Notes under the pieces: model-generated
What the model was told of the DNA's origin: nothing
The model's input: only the letters and a program-made list of their open reading frames with translations
The model's database searches: none
Assembly: GCF_039555755.1 (NCBI RefSeq)
Contig: NZ_CP154631.1
Coordinates: 3,906,001-3,970,000 of the forward strand
From: Pseudomonas sediminis
GTDB lineage: Bacteria; Pseudomonadota; Gammaproteobacteria; Pseudomonadales; Pseudomonadaceae
Length of the DNA: 64,000 nt
Direction: 5' to 3'
Position numbers and translations under genes: made by a program
In this document: positions 27,180 to 36,644 of the stretch, one piece after another
How positions within the stretch are numbered: position 1 is the stretch's first letter
Layout of the letters: the number at the start of each line of letters is the position of its first letter

Positions 27180-27950
27180 ATGAGCGATTTCATCGAGCAT
27201 TGCCTGGGCCGCGTCCTGGCTCTGCAAGTGCGGTTGTATGCCTGCCAGGCACGGCTGGCCGACTGTACCGACACCGAGGCATTGCACGATTTACGCATCG
27301 CCCTGCGGCAATTGCGCAGCCTGTTGCGTCCGTTACGCGGTTTGCCGGCTATAGATGTTCTGGAGCAGGGAGCAGCGGTGCTGGGCCGCCTCAGCGGGCC
27401 ACTGCGTGATCGCGAAGTCCTGGTCGCCGAGTTGGCGCGCATGGGACTTGCCCATCTGGCGCCTGTCGATGAGGCGCAGCGCGCCGCAGGCTACGCTGCC
27501 ATTGCCAGTAGTCGCGAGTTGGCGGACCTGATGCTTTTGCTCGACGGCTGGCCGGCGAATTGGCGTGAGGCCGCCAGACAAGGCCAGTTGAGCGATATAG
27601 ACAAGCTCATCCGGCGTCGCCTGCGCCGTCAGCAACGACAACTGGCCCGTGCGTTGCGCGATCCGGCGCATGATCGCCACCGCCTGCGCCTGTTGATCAA
27701 GCGCGTGCGTTACGCCGCTGAAACCTACCCCGCACAAAGTCGTTTGAGCAAGGCGGCGCAGCTCAGGCTCAAGCGTGCGCAAAGCGCGCTGGGCGACTGG
27801 CACGATCGGCTGCAGTGGCTGGCACAGGCCGATGCGATGGTGTCCCTGGAACCTTGCCGGGCCATCTGGCTGCAGGCTCTGCTGACTGCAGAGGGGCGCG
27901 CCGATGATGCCTTGCTGGCGCTGTATGGCGACCTGCCGAACGCAGACTAA
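27180..27950 (+). CDS. CHAD domain protein
   Basis: This 256-residue all-helical protein matches the CHAD pattern: an N-terminal ALHDLRIALRQLRSLLRPL with conserved His and Arg residues, and a second repeat with HRLRLLIKRVRYAAE. CHAD domains carry basic grooves that bind polyphosphate in several systems. There is no CYTH domain fused here and no polyphosphate gene nearby. GGAGGAGCG precedes the ATG. Role unknown; polyphosphate association is inference from the family. Confidence 0.85.
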   Translation: MSDFIEHCLGRVLALQVRLYACQARLADCTDTEALHDLRIALRQLRSLLRPLRGLPAIDVLEQGAAVLGRLSGPLRDREVLVAELARMGLAHLAPVDEAQRAAGYAAIASSRELADLMLLLDGWPANWREAARQGQLSDIDKLIRRRLRRQQRQLARALRDPAHDRHRLRLLIKRVRYAAETYPAQSRLSKAAQLRLKRAQSALGDWHDRLQWLAQADAMVSLEPCRAIWLQALLTAEGRADDALLALYGDLPNAD

Positions 27951-28056
27951 GGTGTCATTCTCGCCGCAAATATGACCGAATAGGCATCCTTGCCGACTAT
28001 CGTTTAATCGTCAGCATCCCCTAAGATCGTCGCCATCGATGAATGCCGAGGTGCAT

Positions 28057-28854
28057 ATGATCTTTTCCGAAATGCTTGAGGCGGTGCGCCGCGATCCCGA
28101 TGCCGTGGTGATCCCGGCTGAGTGGGGGCAGGGCCGCGCCAGTTTCGGCGGCCTGGTGGCGGCTCTGGCGTTCGAGGCCATGCGCGCCAAGGTGCCGCAG
28201 GGTCGTCCGGTGCGCTCGCTGGCTATCACCTTCGTCGGCCCCGTGGCGCCGGATGTTCCCGTCAGTTTTCAGGCCGAGGTGCTGCGCGAGGGCAAGGCGG
28301 TCAGCCAGATGTTCCTGCGCGCGGTTCAGGACGGGCAGGTGGTGACCGTGGTGCAGGGCAGCTTTGGCGCGTCGCGCCCTTCGGCGATTGCCGTGGAGGC
28401 GCTTGCCGCGCCGCAGATCACGCCGGTGGAGCAGTGCCAGGAGTTGCCCTATGTGCGCAACGTCACGCCGGAGTTCACGCGCTTTCTGGCCATGCGCTGG
28501 GGAATTGGCGGCATGCCTTTCAGCAACACGCCATCGCGGCAGATGGGCGGCTGGGTGCGTTTGCGTGGTGAGCGCGAGCCGCAGCCGCTCAGCGAGGCGC
28601 ACTTGCTGGCACTGGTCGATGCCTGGCCGCCTGCGGTGCTGCCCTATCTGAAAAGCCCGGCGCCGGGCAGCTCGCTGACCTGGACCATCGAGTTCGTCCA
28701 GCCGCTACGCACTCTCAGCAGCGAAGACTGGTGCCTGTATCGCGCAGACATCGAATATGCCCGCGATGGTTACGGGCACGTAGCGGCGGCGATGTGGACC
28801 CCCGCAGGTGAGCTGATCGCCCTGAGCCGGCAGACCGTCACCGTCTTTGGTTGA
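28057..28854 (+). CDS. Acyl-CoA thioesterase, TesB-like double hot dog
   Basis: I choose the ATG giving MIFSEMLEAV because GAGGTG is seven bases upstream; an ATG six codons earlier has no such site. The 265-residue product has two hot-dog halves in the acyl-CoA thioesterase II style: ASFGGLVAALAFEAM in the first and SLTWTIEFVQPL plus YGHVAAAMWTPAGELIALSRQ in the second. It would hydrolyse acyl-CoA. Monocistronic, with 88 bases to CHAD stop and 149 bases of unremarkable sequence after it. Confidence 0.85.
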   Translation: MIFSEMLEAVRRDPDAVVIPAEWGQGRASFGGLVAALAFEAMRAKVPQGRPVRSLAITFVGPVAPDVPVSFQAEVLREGKAVSQMFLRAVQDGQVVTVVQGSFGASRPSAIAVEALAAPQITPVEQCQELPYVRNVTPEFTRFLAMRWGIGGMPFSNTPSRQMGGWVRLRGEREPQPLSEAHLLALVDAWPPAVLPYLKSPAPGSSLTWTIEFVQPLRTLSSEDWCLYRADIEYARDGYGHVAAAMWTPAGELIALSRQTVTVFG

Positions 28855-29003
28855 ATCAGTGGCGTCAGGCAGCGCTTCAGTAACAGGCGCTTCAGGGCAG
28901 CGCCCCTGTTGGTGAGAGGCTCTGCGGGCTCGGCCGTGGGCTTGCCGCACCAGGGAGGTTTCCAGCAGGCACGAGCCGCATATGCGATTGCCTGGCAGGG
29001 TCT

Positions 29004-30467
29004 TTACAGGCGTAACTGGCCGATAGCCTTGTTCAGCTCGCCCGCCAGCTGTGCCAGTTGCTGACTGGTGGCGGCCGATTCGAGGGTCTGGCCGACGGTC
29101 TGCTCGGTCACGTCACGGATGCCCACCACCGAGCGGCTCATTTCTTCGGCCACCTGGCTCTGCTGCGTGGCAGCCACGGCAATCTGCGTGTTGCTGTCGC
29201 GCATCAGGGCCACGGCGGCAGTGATGGCGGCCAGCGATTCCCCGGCCTCCTGCGCCAGTTGCACGCAGTAATTGGCGTTTTCCGAACTTTCGCGCATGAA
29301 TTCGACAGCGTCGCGGGTGCCACCCTGCAGGTTGCCGATCATCTGGGTGATTTCGTCGGTTGAGTCCTGCACGCGCTTGGCCAGGTTGCGCACCTCGTCG
29401 GCGACCACGGTGAAGCCGCGGCCCATTTCACCGGCGCGGGCGGCCTCGATGGCGGCATTGAGGGCGAGCAGGTTGGTTTGCTCGGCGATGCCGTGAATCA
29501 CGCCGACCACGCGACTGATGTGCTGACTGTCTTCGGCCAGGCGCTCGATGCTGCCGGCGCTCTGGCGCACGCCTTGCGACAGCGCTGCGATGGATTGCTC
29601 GACACGTTCGACCACCTGCTGACCAGCGCGTGCAAGCTGATCGGCATTAAGCGACTGGTCGCGAGTGGTGCCGGCGTGGTCGGCAATATGTTGAACGGTG
29701 GCCGACATTTCGTTGATTGCGGTAGCAGCCTGGTCAGTCTCGCTCTGCTGGCTGAGCATGCCCTGGCGCACGGCCCCCATGCGCTCGGCCATAGCGCGGG
29801 TGCTGCTGTCCAGCTCGCAGGCCACCTGGCCGACGGTGCCAACCACGCGCTGGTAGCCGGCTTGCATGGCGTTGAAGGCAGCGGCCATCTGGCCGACCTC
29901 GTCACGGCTGTCCAGCGGCACGCGCAGGGACAGATCCCCGCTGCGTTCGGCTTGCAGCATCACATCCTTGAGGGTGTTGAGGTGACTGAGCAGAAAGCGT
30001 ATCAACAACTGCGAGGCAGCCAGCAGTAACAGCATCAGCACGGCGACGGCGATGGCATAGGTCAGCGCGTGCTGGGTGAACAGGTCGAGCAGGCTGGGTG
30101 CGCGCACCATGATCACCAGATCACGTCCATCGCCGAGGGTGATGCGCTGTGCACCGACCACCGGCGAATCACCGAATAGGGCGTCATGCGACAGTGCCTG
30201 CCAGCCGCTGGCGTCAGGAGCTCCCTGAGCGCCCGGCAGGCTGCCTTGCAACACCTGGATATTGGCTGCGTTGGGCAAGGTGGCCTGCTCTGGCCACTGC
30301 TGCAGCACGCGCGCTTGGGACACGGCTGCCTGGCGCGCATCGGCGCTGCGCGCCTGCTGCTCGATGTGCAAGGCGAATAGCACCAGGATCAGGCTGATGA
30401 CGAGGACAACGGCGTTGACCGCCCAGAATTTGTACTTAAGAGAAAGATCGCTGATCCAGGCGCTCAT
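29004..30467 (-). CDS. Methyl-accepting chemotaxis protein with small sensor domain
   Basis: This 487-residue chemoreceptor has membrane segments at ~14-32 and ~135-160 enclosing a periplasmic domain of only about 100 residues, smaller than 4HB, so perhaps a single-Cache or an unclassified fold. HAMP follows, then the signalling hairpin with [18 protein letters not shown] and [17 protein letters not shown] (Thr where Ala is usual). The start has no Shine-Dalgarno; instead AACAACAA lies next to the ATG, a Crc/Hfq-type motif. Ligand unknown. Confidence 0.92.
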   Translation of the reverse strand: MSAWISDLSLKYKFWAVNAVVLVISLILVLFALHIEQQARSADARQAAVSQARVLQQWPEQATLPNAANIQVLQGSLPGAQGAPDASGWQALSHDALFGDSPVVGAQRITLGDGRDLVIMVRAPSLLDLFTQHALTYAIAVAVLMLLLLAASQLLIRFLLSHLNTLKDVMLQAERSGDLSLRVPLDSRDEVGQMAAAFNAMQAGYQRVVGTVGQVACELDSSTRAMAERMGAVRQGMLSQQSETDQAATAINEMSATVQHIADHAGTTRDQSLNADQLARAGQQVVERVEQSIAALSQGVRQSAGSIERLAEDSQHISRVVGVIHGIAEQTNLLALNAAIEAARAGEMGRGFTVVADEVRNLAKRVQDSTDEITQMIGNLQGGTRDAVEFMRESSENANYCVQLAQEAGESLAAITAAVALMRDSNTQIAVAATQQSQVAEEMSRSVVGIRDVTEQTVGQTLESAATSQQLAQLAGELNKAIGQLRL

Positions 30468-30476
30468 GTTGTTGTT
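30468..30476 (-). promoter_or_regulatory. Crc/Hfq-type motif at the chemoreceptor start
   Basis: On the minus strand AACAACAA, a perfect AAnAAnAA, is followed by C and then the ATG at 30467. It occupies the place of the ribosome binding site, so Hfq/Crc binding would block initiation directly. Confidence 0.45.
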
Positions 30477-30565
30477 ATCCGTCTCGCTGCGTTCTATTGG
30501 CCAAGTGCCAGTAGTATGCCTTGACTGGCAGCCAGAACCTTGACGTCAATCAATGCTCTGGTGCC

Positions 30566-31378
30566 TTAGTCTTCCACTATGGCTGGCATACCGAAGAACG
30601 CTCGCGCACAGGTTGTGGTCTGTGCTGCCAGGGTTTCCTCGCTTTGCCCGCGGTGCAGCGCCACCTCGCGCAGCACCTCGCCGAGAAAGGCGGGCTCGTT
30701 ACGCCCGCTCTTGGGTTTGGGGCGCAGGCTGCGCGGCAGCAGGAAGGGCGCATCGGTCTCCAGCATCAGGCGCTCGCCGGGGATGTCCCTAAGCAGCGGG
30801 TGCAGATGCGTGCCGCGACGTTCGTCACAAACCCAGCCGGTGATGCCGATATGCAGGTCTAGATCGAGATAGGCATAGAGTGCACGGCGCTCGCCAGTGA
30901 AGCAGTGCACCACCGCTGCCGGCAGCTGATCACGATAGCCACGCAGTATCTCCAGCAGACGCTGGCTGGCTTCGCGCTCATGCAGAAACACCGGCATTTG
31001 CAGTTCGACGGCCAGGGCCAACTGTTCTTCCAGGGCTTTTTCCTGCGCCGGACGCGGCGAGAAGTCGCGATCGAAGTCCAGGCCGCATTCACCCACAGCG
31101 CGTACTTGCGGCTGCGCCAGCAGCGCCTTGAGAGTATTACTGCTGGCGCTGTTCCACGAGCTGGCATCATGCGGGTGAACCCCGGCGGTACTGAACAGAC
31201 GTTGGCCACTGCTATCCAGCTGTCGGCAAAGTGCGAGGCTCGCCTCGCTTTCATTCAGACTGGTGCCGGTCAGCACCAGCTGACACACGCCGGCTGCGTA
31301 GGCACGTTCGAGCAGCGCCTCGGCCTGCACAGCGAGGCTGGGGTGGGTGAGATTGACGGCAATATCGATGAGTTGCAT
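30566..31378 (-). CDS. tatD: TatD-family metal-dependent deoxyribonuclease
   Basis: I use the ATG giving [13 protein letters not shown], with AGGTGG upstream, for 270 residues. The sequence follows E. coli TatD closely rather than YcfH/Yjj[49 protein letters not shown] and [20 protein letters not shown]. TatD is a TIM-barrel 3'-5' exonuclease and apurinic-site enzyme; the name reflects an E. coli operon and not a proven Tat role. Here it stands alone, away from tatABC. Confidence 0.92.
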   Translation of the reverse strand: MQLIDIAVNLTHPSLAVQAEALLERAYAAGVCQLVLTGTSLNESEASLALCRQLDSSGQRLFSTAGVHPHDASSWNSASSNTLKALLAQPQVRAVGECGLDFDRDFSPRPAQEKALEEQLALAVELQMPVFLHEREASQRLLEILRGYRDQLPAAVVHCFTGERRALYAYLDLDLHIGITGWVCDERRGTHLHPLLRDIPGERLMLETDAPFLLPRSLRPKPKSGRNEPAFLGEVLREVALHRGQSEETLAAQTTTCARAFFGMPAIVED

Positions 31379-31637
31379 GGTGCCACCTGTTGAACGCGAA
31401 AGGGCAGAATAGCAGAAGCCGTCCATTCGTCAGGAAGTCGATTTAAAACAATAACTTGTTCGCCATTTTTAAGGTTGATGCAAGGTTTTGGGGTGGCGCT
31501 GTGACGCTTGGCTGTGCCAATCTCCGCGCCCCTGCCAGCTTTGGGAACTTGTTCGGCGGGCGTAAGGTCTGTCGCGCATCGGCGAGCAGCAGGCCACCAA
31601 GAGGCTGCGGCGGCCAACCGCCTTCCCTGGAGAATCG

Positions 31638-33053
31638 ATGTCGCGATTGCTGCTGATCCTGTGTCTGTTGGCCATGCTGCCGCTGCCGGTCAGCGCACGC
31701 CTGGCTGGCCCGCCCGAGGTTGGCAGCCAGACTCGCAGTACCCGCGATCTGCCGGCGATTCGTAGCAGCGGTGAGTTGCGTGTGCTGGTCAATCAGAGCC
31801 GCAACAGCTCGGGCTCGGTCAAGGGCCAGAGCATCGGCGTGGAGTACCACCGCCTGCGTGCGTTCGAGCAGTACCTCAATCGCAATTCCCGTGATGGCCG
31901 CAACCTCAGGCTGAAGATCATCCCCAAGGCCAAGGATCAGTTACTCGGCGCCCTGCAGCGCGGCGAGGGCGATGTGGTCGCGCCCGGCGAATTGCTCAAT
32001 GTGCGCACCGGGCATGATGTCAGTGCCAGCACGGCGATTCGCCGTGAGGTACCACTGGTGTTGGTCTCCAAGCAGGGCAATCGGCATTACCGCAGCCTTG
32101 AACAATTGGCCGGGCGTAGCCTCTCGTTACCGGCGGGTAGCGCCGTGGGCGAAGCGCTGAGGTTGATCAACCAGCAACTGGCAGATCGCAAACTGCCGCC
32201 CATCGTGGTCGAGTGGGTCGACCCCAGTCTGGCCGTCGAAGATGTACTGGAAATGGTCCAGGCCGGCATCTTCGAACGTACTGCGGTAGAACTGCCGATC
32301 GCCGAACGTTGGGCCAAGGTGATGCCCAAGTTGCGCGTCGACAAGCATTTGATCCTGGCGCGCGATGGCGACATGAAATGGTTCGTGCGCCCCGATGCGC
32401 CGATGCTGCGTGCCAGCATCGACCGTTTCTTCAGCAGCTATCAGAGCCCGGCCGACCAGGATGCGGCGTTTCAACGTGTCTATCGCCGCCTGTACAAGGT
32501 GCATTCACCGCTGGGACGCGCCGAGCGACAGCGGCTGGAGAAGGTGCGTCCGGTGTTGCAGCAGCATGCCGAGCAGCAGGGCTTCGATTGGCTGATGCTG
32601 GCCGCGCTGGCATTCAAGGAGTCGACGTTGAACCCGTCGGCGCGCGGTGCCAGTGGCGCAACCGGTCTGATGCAGATCACCCCGGCGGCAGCGCGCAGTG
32701 TCGGGGTAGGCAGCATTCAGAGCATCAACGACAACGTTCAGGCCAGCAGCAAGTACCTGGCGATGATTCGCCGCAATTTCTTCAATAGCCCGCAGCTCAA
32801 CGAGCGCGAGCGTATGGCATTCGTGCTGGCCGGATACAACCTGGGCCCGCAACGGGTGCAGAGTCTGCGTGCCGAGGCGCGCAGGCGGGGCCTGAATCCC
32901 AATCAATGGTTCTTTCAGGTCGAACGTGTGGCTATGGAACAGATGGGCATGGGTGTGGTGAGTTATGTGAACGCGGTGAATAAGTACTACCTTGCTTATG
33001 ACCGTGAACGCTATTTGCTCGAACCGCAGGGACGGCGTCTGACGGCCAAATAG
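31638..33053 (+). CDS. mltF2: MltF-like membrane-bound lytic transglycosylase
   Basis: This 471-residue exported protein has a signal peptide (~1-20), a periplasmic solute-binding-like domain (~45-280, SBP_bac_3 type) and a C-terminal SLT lysozyme-like domain (~305-450) with the catalytic Glu near 327 in AFKESTLNP, followed by GATGLMQITPAAA and AFVLAGYNLGP. Such enzymes cleave glycan strands to 1,6-anhydro-muropeptides; in MltF the binding domain senses muropeptides. P. aeruginosa has MltF and a second copy at PA2865 (MltF2); neighbours here match the PA2865-2875 region, hence the symbol. No lipobox is obvious, so it may be soluble or anchored by the signal. Confidence 0.88.
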   Translation: MSRLLLILCLLAMLPLPVSARLAGPPEVGSQTRSTRDLPAIRSSGELRVLVNQSRNSSGSVKGQSIGVEYHRLRAFEQYLNRNSRDGRNLRLKIIPKAKDQLLGALQRGEGDVVAPGELLNVRTGHDVSASTAIRREVPLVLVSKQGNRHYRSLEQLAGRSLSLPAGSAVGEALRLINQQLADRKLPPIVVEWVDPSLAVEDVLEMVQAGIFERTAVELPIAERWAKVMPKLRVDKHLILARDGDMKWFVRPDAPMLRASIDRFFSSYQSPADQDAAFQRVYRRLYKVHSPLGRAERQRLEKVRPVLQQHAEQQGFDWLMLAALAFKESTLNPSARGASGATGLMQITPAAARSVGVGSIQSINDNVQASSKYLAMIRRNFFNSPQLNERERMAFVLAGYNLGPQRVQSLRAEARRRGLNPNQWFFQVERVAMEQMGMGVVSYVNAVNKYYLAYDRERYLLEPQGRRLTAK

Positions 33054-33059
33054 ATATCT

Positions 33060-33110
33060 ATTTATTCGATTTTTATAAGCGGTATTTTGCTATTTTTTAA
33101 TCGAATAAAT
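33060..33110. promoter_or_regulatory. AT-rich 12-bp inverted repeat upstream of doxX
   Basis: ATTTATTCGATT (33060-33071) and AATCGAATAAAT (33099-33110) are perfect complements separated by 27 bases. The region is far more AT-rich than its surroundings. It starts seven bases after the transglycosylase stop and the right arm lies just before a TATTCT -10-like sequence (33115-33120). Paired operator half-sites or a long-loop hairpin are both possible. Confidence 0.45.
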
Positions 33111-33158
33111 TGGATATTCTGTGCGCCATCCAACCCACACACCAAAGGAAGCCTTGCA

Positions 33159-33593
33159 ATGAACAACCTGATCAAAAGCATTACCGACAGCCAGGCCGGT
33201 TTGGGTATCACCATCCTGCGCATCGTCGCCGGCATTACCTTCGCCGCCCACGGCTCGCAGAAACTGTTCGGCTGGTTTGGTGGTTATGGTCTGGCGGGTG
33301 TTGCGCAGTGGATGGAGAGCATCGGTCTGGCTCCGGGCTACCTGATGGCGCTGATGGCCGGTAGCGCCGAGTTCTTCGGCGGCGTGGCGCTGATCATCGG
33401 CCTGCTGGTGCGCCCGGCGGCGGCGGTGCTGGCGGTAACCATGCTGGTAGCGATCTTCACCGTGCATCTGGCCAATGGCTTCTTCATGAGCAATAACGGC
33501 TATGAGTTCGCCCTGGCGCTGCTGGCCATCAGCGTGGCGCTGGTATTCGAAGGTGCCGGCAAGCTGTCGGTCGATGGCAAGCTAGCGCGCTGA
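33159..33593 (+). CDS. DoxX-family membrane protein
   Basis: I start at the ATG giving MNNLIKSITDSQ, preceded by AAAGGAAG; the upstream extension lies in the AT-rich control region. The 144-residue protein has four membrane segments of the DoxX/YphA type, with HGSQKLFGWFGGYG after the first and GSAEFFGGVALIIGLLVR in the middle. DoxX proteins occur with oxidative-stress and quinone-linked systems, but most, like this one, are of unknown function. Confidence 0.88.
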   Translation: MNNLIKSITDSQAGLGITILRIVAGITFAAHGSQKLFGWFGGYGLAGVAQWMESIGLAPGYLMALMAGSAEFFGGVALIIGLLVRPAAAVLAVTMLVAIFTVHLANGFFMSNNGYEFALALLAISVALVFEGAGKLSVDGKLAR

Positions 33594-33656
33594 TTCAGCC
33601 CGGCAGCAAACGAGAAGGTCCGCCAATGCGGGCCTTGTTGCGTTTGTCTTTAACGA

Positions 33657-34592
33657 TCAGGCCGTAGCAGCCTGCTCGGCTTTCTTCTCCTGGGCGACCA
33701 CCTGTTGCGCTAGCTCGATCATCTGTTCACGCATCCAGCGGTTAGCCGGATCCTGGTCGGTGCTTTCATGCCAGTACAGGTGGGTTTCCAGCGTCGGCAC
33801 GTCGCCGACCGGCAAGGTCACGTGGTGCAGGTTATGGCGACGGGCAAAGCGCTCCGGCACGGTCATCACCATGTCGGTCTGCTGCATCACGCTGCTGGCC
33901 ATAAGATAGTGTTGCGAGCGCAGGGCAATCTTGCGCTGGATGCCCATCTTGCCCAGCGCCAGGTCGACGTATCCGAGGCCGCTGCGGCGGCTGGAGATGT
34001 GGATGTGGGTGAGCGACAGGTATTCGTCGAGGCTGATCTTTTCCTTGGCCAGCGGGTGGCCAGGGCGCATGGCGCAGACGTAGCGATCATCGAGCAGCTT
34101 GACGTGACGAACCTGCGGGTCGGTGTTCAATGGCGCGTCGACGGCGAAGTCGAGCCGGCCGGCTGCCAACTCCTTGGTGGTTTCGCGGCGCTTGGCCAGG
34201 AAGCTCTCGATGCACACGCTCGGCGCCAGGCGACGCAGGCGCTGGAATAGCGGCGGCAGAAGAATCTGCTCGGATAGGTCGGTCATGCTGATGCGGTAAG
34301 TCTTGCCGGCCTGCTGTGGGTTGAAGGTGCGGCTTTCCTGCACTGAAACGCGCAGCAGCTGCAGGGCGTTACGCACCGAACCGATAATGTTCTGCGCCAT
34401 GGGTGTCGGCACCATACCTTGGGCGGTGCGCACGAACAGCGGGTCGTTGAAGGTTTCGCGCAGGCGGGCGAGGGCATTGGACACCGCCGGCTGGGTGATG
34501 CCGACGATCTGTCCGGCACGGGTCAGATTGGCCTCGGTGTAGATAGCGTCGAAGACGATGAAGAGATTCAGATCCACCTTGGTCAGGTTCAT
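33657..34592 (-). CDS. LysR-family transcriptional regulator
   Basis: This 311-residue regulator has the winged helix-turn-helix at the N-terminus ([20 protein letters not shown], then [15 protein letters not shown]) and the two-lobed effector domain beyond residue 90. The [12 protein letters not shown] start is typical of the NodD/LeuO/CdhR branch. It is divergent from an acyl-CoA dehydrogenase gene across 149 bases, so it probably controls that gene. The effector may be an acyl-CoA or fatty acid, by context only. Confidence 0.9.
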   Translation of the reverse strand: MNLTKVDLNLFIVFDAIYTEANLTRAGQIVGITQPAVSNALARLRETFNDPLFVRTAQGMVPTPMAQNIIGSVRNALQLLRVSVQESRTFNPQQAGKTYRISMTDLSEQILLPPLFQRLRRLAPSVCIESFLAKRRETTKELAAGRLDFAVDAPLNTDPQVRHVKLLDDRYVCAMRPGHPLAKEKISLDEYLSLTHIHISSRRSGLGYVDLALGKMGIQRKIALRSQHYLMASSVMQQTDMVMTVPERFARRHNLHHVTLPVGDVPTLETHLYWHESTDQDPANRWMREQMIELAQQVVAQEKKAEQAATA

Positions 34593-34741
34593 GCCGGCAG
34601 TGCTCCAGGGGCGTCGATATCAGTCGATCATATATCGGTTATGAATGTTCATACACGCTGAAAATAGGTTCGATAAATCTTATGCGCTGTTCTAGCATCA
34701 TTTCCACAACCTCTCACCCTTTGTCACAAACAGGTAACCCC

Positions 34742-35971
34742 ATGGATTTCGCCTATTCCCCGAAGGTTCAAGAGTTGCGTGAACGTGTCAGCGCATTCAT
34801 GGAGGCGCACGTTTATCCGGCCGAAGCGGTATTCGAGCAGCAGGTTGCAGAAGGCGATCGCTGGCAGCCGACCGCGATCATGGAAGAGTTGAAGAACAAG
34901 GCTAAAGCCGAAGGTCTGTGGAACCTGTTCCTGCCCGAGTCCGACTATGGCGCGGGGCTGACCAACACCGAATACGCGCCGCTGGCCGAGATCATGGGGC
35001 GCTCGCTGATCGGCCCGGAGCCGTTCAACTGCGCCGCGCCGGACACCGGCAACATGGAGGTGCTAGTGCGCTACGGCAATGAGGCGCAGAAGCGGCAGTG
35101 GCTGGAGCCGTTGCTGTCTGGCGAGATTCGCTCCGCCTTCGCCATGACCGAGCCGGGCGTGGCTTCCAGCGACGCCACCAACATGCAGGCCAATGCCCGT
35201 CGCGAAGGTGACGAGTGGGTGATCAATGGCCGCAAATGGTGGACCTCCGGTGCCTGCGACCCGCGCTGCAAGGTGATGATCTTCATGGGCCTGACCAACC
35301 CGGATGCGCCGCGTCACCAGCAGCACTCGATGATTCTGGTGCCGATGGATGCGCCGGGCGTCACCGTGCTGCGGCCGCTGCCGGTGTTCGGCTACGACGA
35401 TGCGCCGCACGGCCACGCCGAAGTGCTGTTCGAGAACGTCCGTGTACCTTACGAGAGCGTGCTGCTCGGTGAGGGGCGTGGCTTCGAAATCGCCCAGGGC
35501 CGCCTAGGCCCAGGCCGTATCCACCACTGCATGCGTTCGATCGGCATGGCCGAGCGTGCGCTGGAACTGATGTGCAAGCGTGCCGTAAGCCGTACCGCTT
35601 TCGGCAAGCCGCTGGCACGCCTGGGCGGCAACATTGACCACATCGCCGATTCGCGCATGGAGATCAACCAGGCGCGCCTGCTGACCCTCAACGCGGCTTA
35701 CATGATGGATACGGTCGGCAACAAGATCGCCGCCAGCGAAATCGCTCAGATCAAGGTGGTGGCGCCAAACGTCGCGCTCAAGGTAATCGACCGGGCGATC
35801 CAGATGCACGGCGGTGCCGGTGTCTCCAACGACTTCCCGCTGGCTTACTGGTACGCCATGCAGCGCACTCTGCGTCTGGCCGACGGCCCGGACGAGGTGC
35901 ACCGTGCGGCCATCGGTAAGTACGAGATCGGCAAGTACGTGCCGCGTGACGTGATGAAAGCCAGCCGCTGA
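34742..35971 (+). CDS. Acyl-CoA dehydrogenase
   Basis: I use the ATG giving [12 protein letters not shown], for 409 residues. The flavoprotein pattern is clear: [17 protein letters not shown] (FAD and substrate loop), [18 protein letters not shown] in the beta domain, and the C-terminal [19 protein letters not shown] helix. The enzyme makes a 2,3-double bond in an acyl-CoA and passes electrons to ETF; the ACAD10/11-like length and motifs suggest longer or branched substrates. It is divergent from a LysR regulator. Ten bases after its stop an IS3-type remnant begins. Confidence 0.9.
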   Translation: MDFAYSPKVQELRERVSAFMEAHVYPAEAVFEQQVAEGDRWQPTAIMEELKNKAKAEGLWNLFLPESDYGAGLTNTEYAPLAEIMGRSLIGPEPFNCAAPDTGNMEVLVRYGNEAQKRQWLEPLLSGEIRSAFAMTEPGVASSDATNMQANARREGDEWVINGRKWWTSGACDPRCKVMIFMGLTNPDAPRHQQHSMILVPMDAPGVTVLRPLPVFGYDDAPHGHAEVLFENVRVPYESVLLGEGRGFEIAQGRLGPGRIHHCMRSIGMAERALELMCKRAVSRTAFGKPLARLGGNIDHIADSRMEINQARLLTLNAAYMMDTVGNKIAASEIAQIKVVAPNVALKVIDRAIQMHGGAGVSNDFPLAYWYAMQRTLRLADGPDEVHRAAIGKYEIGKYVPRDVMKASR

Positions 35972-36034
35972 TGCAGTGGCGTGTCTAGTCTTGAAATAGA
36001 TTTACACCGTTTTGACTAGATTTGCGGTACCTAG

Positions 36035-36061
36035 AACGCCCGATGCATCGCATCGGGCGTT
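36035..36061 (+). terminator. Terminator-like hairpin before the group II intron
   Basis: AACGCCCGATG and CATCGGGCGTT pair perfectly around CATCG, followed by TTGTATT. The intron 5' end (GTGCG) begins at 36069, eight bases after the stem. Group IIC introns are known to insert just after such hairpins. Confidence 0.65.
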
Positions 36062-36068
36062 TTGTATT

Positions 36069-36387
36069 GTGCGCCCAGCATGGGCGCACTCCTGCGGGGC
36101 AAGTCCCGCCGTAAGTTGATCACAGCGAACGAGGTGAATCGCAACTGCGTGAGGGTGAGCGAGCGTGGGGAGGAAGCGTGGAGCGTAATCTGCGAGCCGA
36201 TGAACAAGAACCGGAGAGAAGGCGCTATGGAGCAGGGCGAGCGGGCAATGAACCGCAAAGCTCTGGTGATCAAGGCGAAGTGGCGTAGATCCGGCGGTTG
36301 TGCAGAGAAGGAGTACGTTCTTACCTGGGGAGATCTCGCCTCGATCCTGAAAGGGTAACGGCATCGAGCCGGAGCGAGAAGTCAGCA
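36069..36387 (+). mobile_element. Group II intron 5' fragment (domain I only)
   Basis: The segment starts GTGCGCCCAGCATGGGCGC, a standard group II intron 5' end, and includes the later landmark GGTAACGGCATCGAGCC and GAGAAGTCAGCA, after which an intact intron would continue. It stops at the junction with IS orfA sequence. Domains II-VI and the reverse transcriptase/maturase gene are missing, so it cannot splice or move. Its position after a hairpin fits class C. Confidence 0.7.
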
Positions 36388-36393
36388 TATGTA

Positions 36394-36541
36394 ACCATAC
36401 CAAAACAGTGGACCGGCCTTGGATACCATACCGTTCCTGGGCCTGCTGATAGGTCAGCTCGCCTTTTTCAACCTGATCGACCGCCGCCAATTTAAAAGTC
36501 AGCGAGTAAACACGCTGCGTACGCTTAACACCTTGCACCAT
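36394..36541 (-). pseudogene. Truncated IS3-type transposase orfA
   Basis: The minus strand encodes MVQGVKRTQRVYSLTFKLAA, then VDQVEKGELTYQQAQERYGI and QGRSTVLVWL, the helix-turn-helix start of IS3-family OrfA. The homology ends at codon ~49 where the frame runs into the intron fragment. orfB is absent. Confidence 0.75.
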
Positions 36542-36602
36542 CGAGATCTCCAGCCCCTCGGGACGAAGGTGTAAGCCTTATTCAGGACGGGACACGGGCA
36601 AT

Positions 36603-36628
36603 AAAAAGGCTGCCATTGGCAGCCTTTT
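36603..36628 (-). terminator. gltA terminator
   Basis: AAAGGCTGCC and GGCAGCCTTT form a stem around a three-base loop, with T's following on the minus strand, 17 bases after the gltA stop. Confidence 0.85.
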
Positions 36629-36644
36629 CCGTTTCGCGGTGCTA

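Larger units (their letters stand above)
35982..36594. mobile_element. IS3-type insertion sequence remnant, 613 bp, internally replaced
   Basis: The ends read inwards TGTC--GTC-TGAA--AG--TTACACC and agree at 20 of 27 positions (35982-36008 and 36568-36594). One end keeps the first ~49 codons of an IS3-type orfA on the minus strand. The middle has been replaced by the 5' part of a group II intron (36069-36387). No target duplication is visible. This 673-base stretch between the dehydrogenase and gltA has no intact gene. Confidence 0.7.

Noticed and set aside
36062..36358. 98-codon plus-strand frame
   Set aside because: It is translated from group II intron domain I. Such frames are often annotated as hypothetical proteins but are structural RNA sequence.
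36002..36541. 179-codon minus-strand frame as one gene
   Set aside because: Only the first ~49 codons are transposase; the rest reads through the group II intron fragment and is meaningless.
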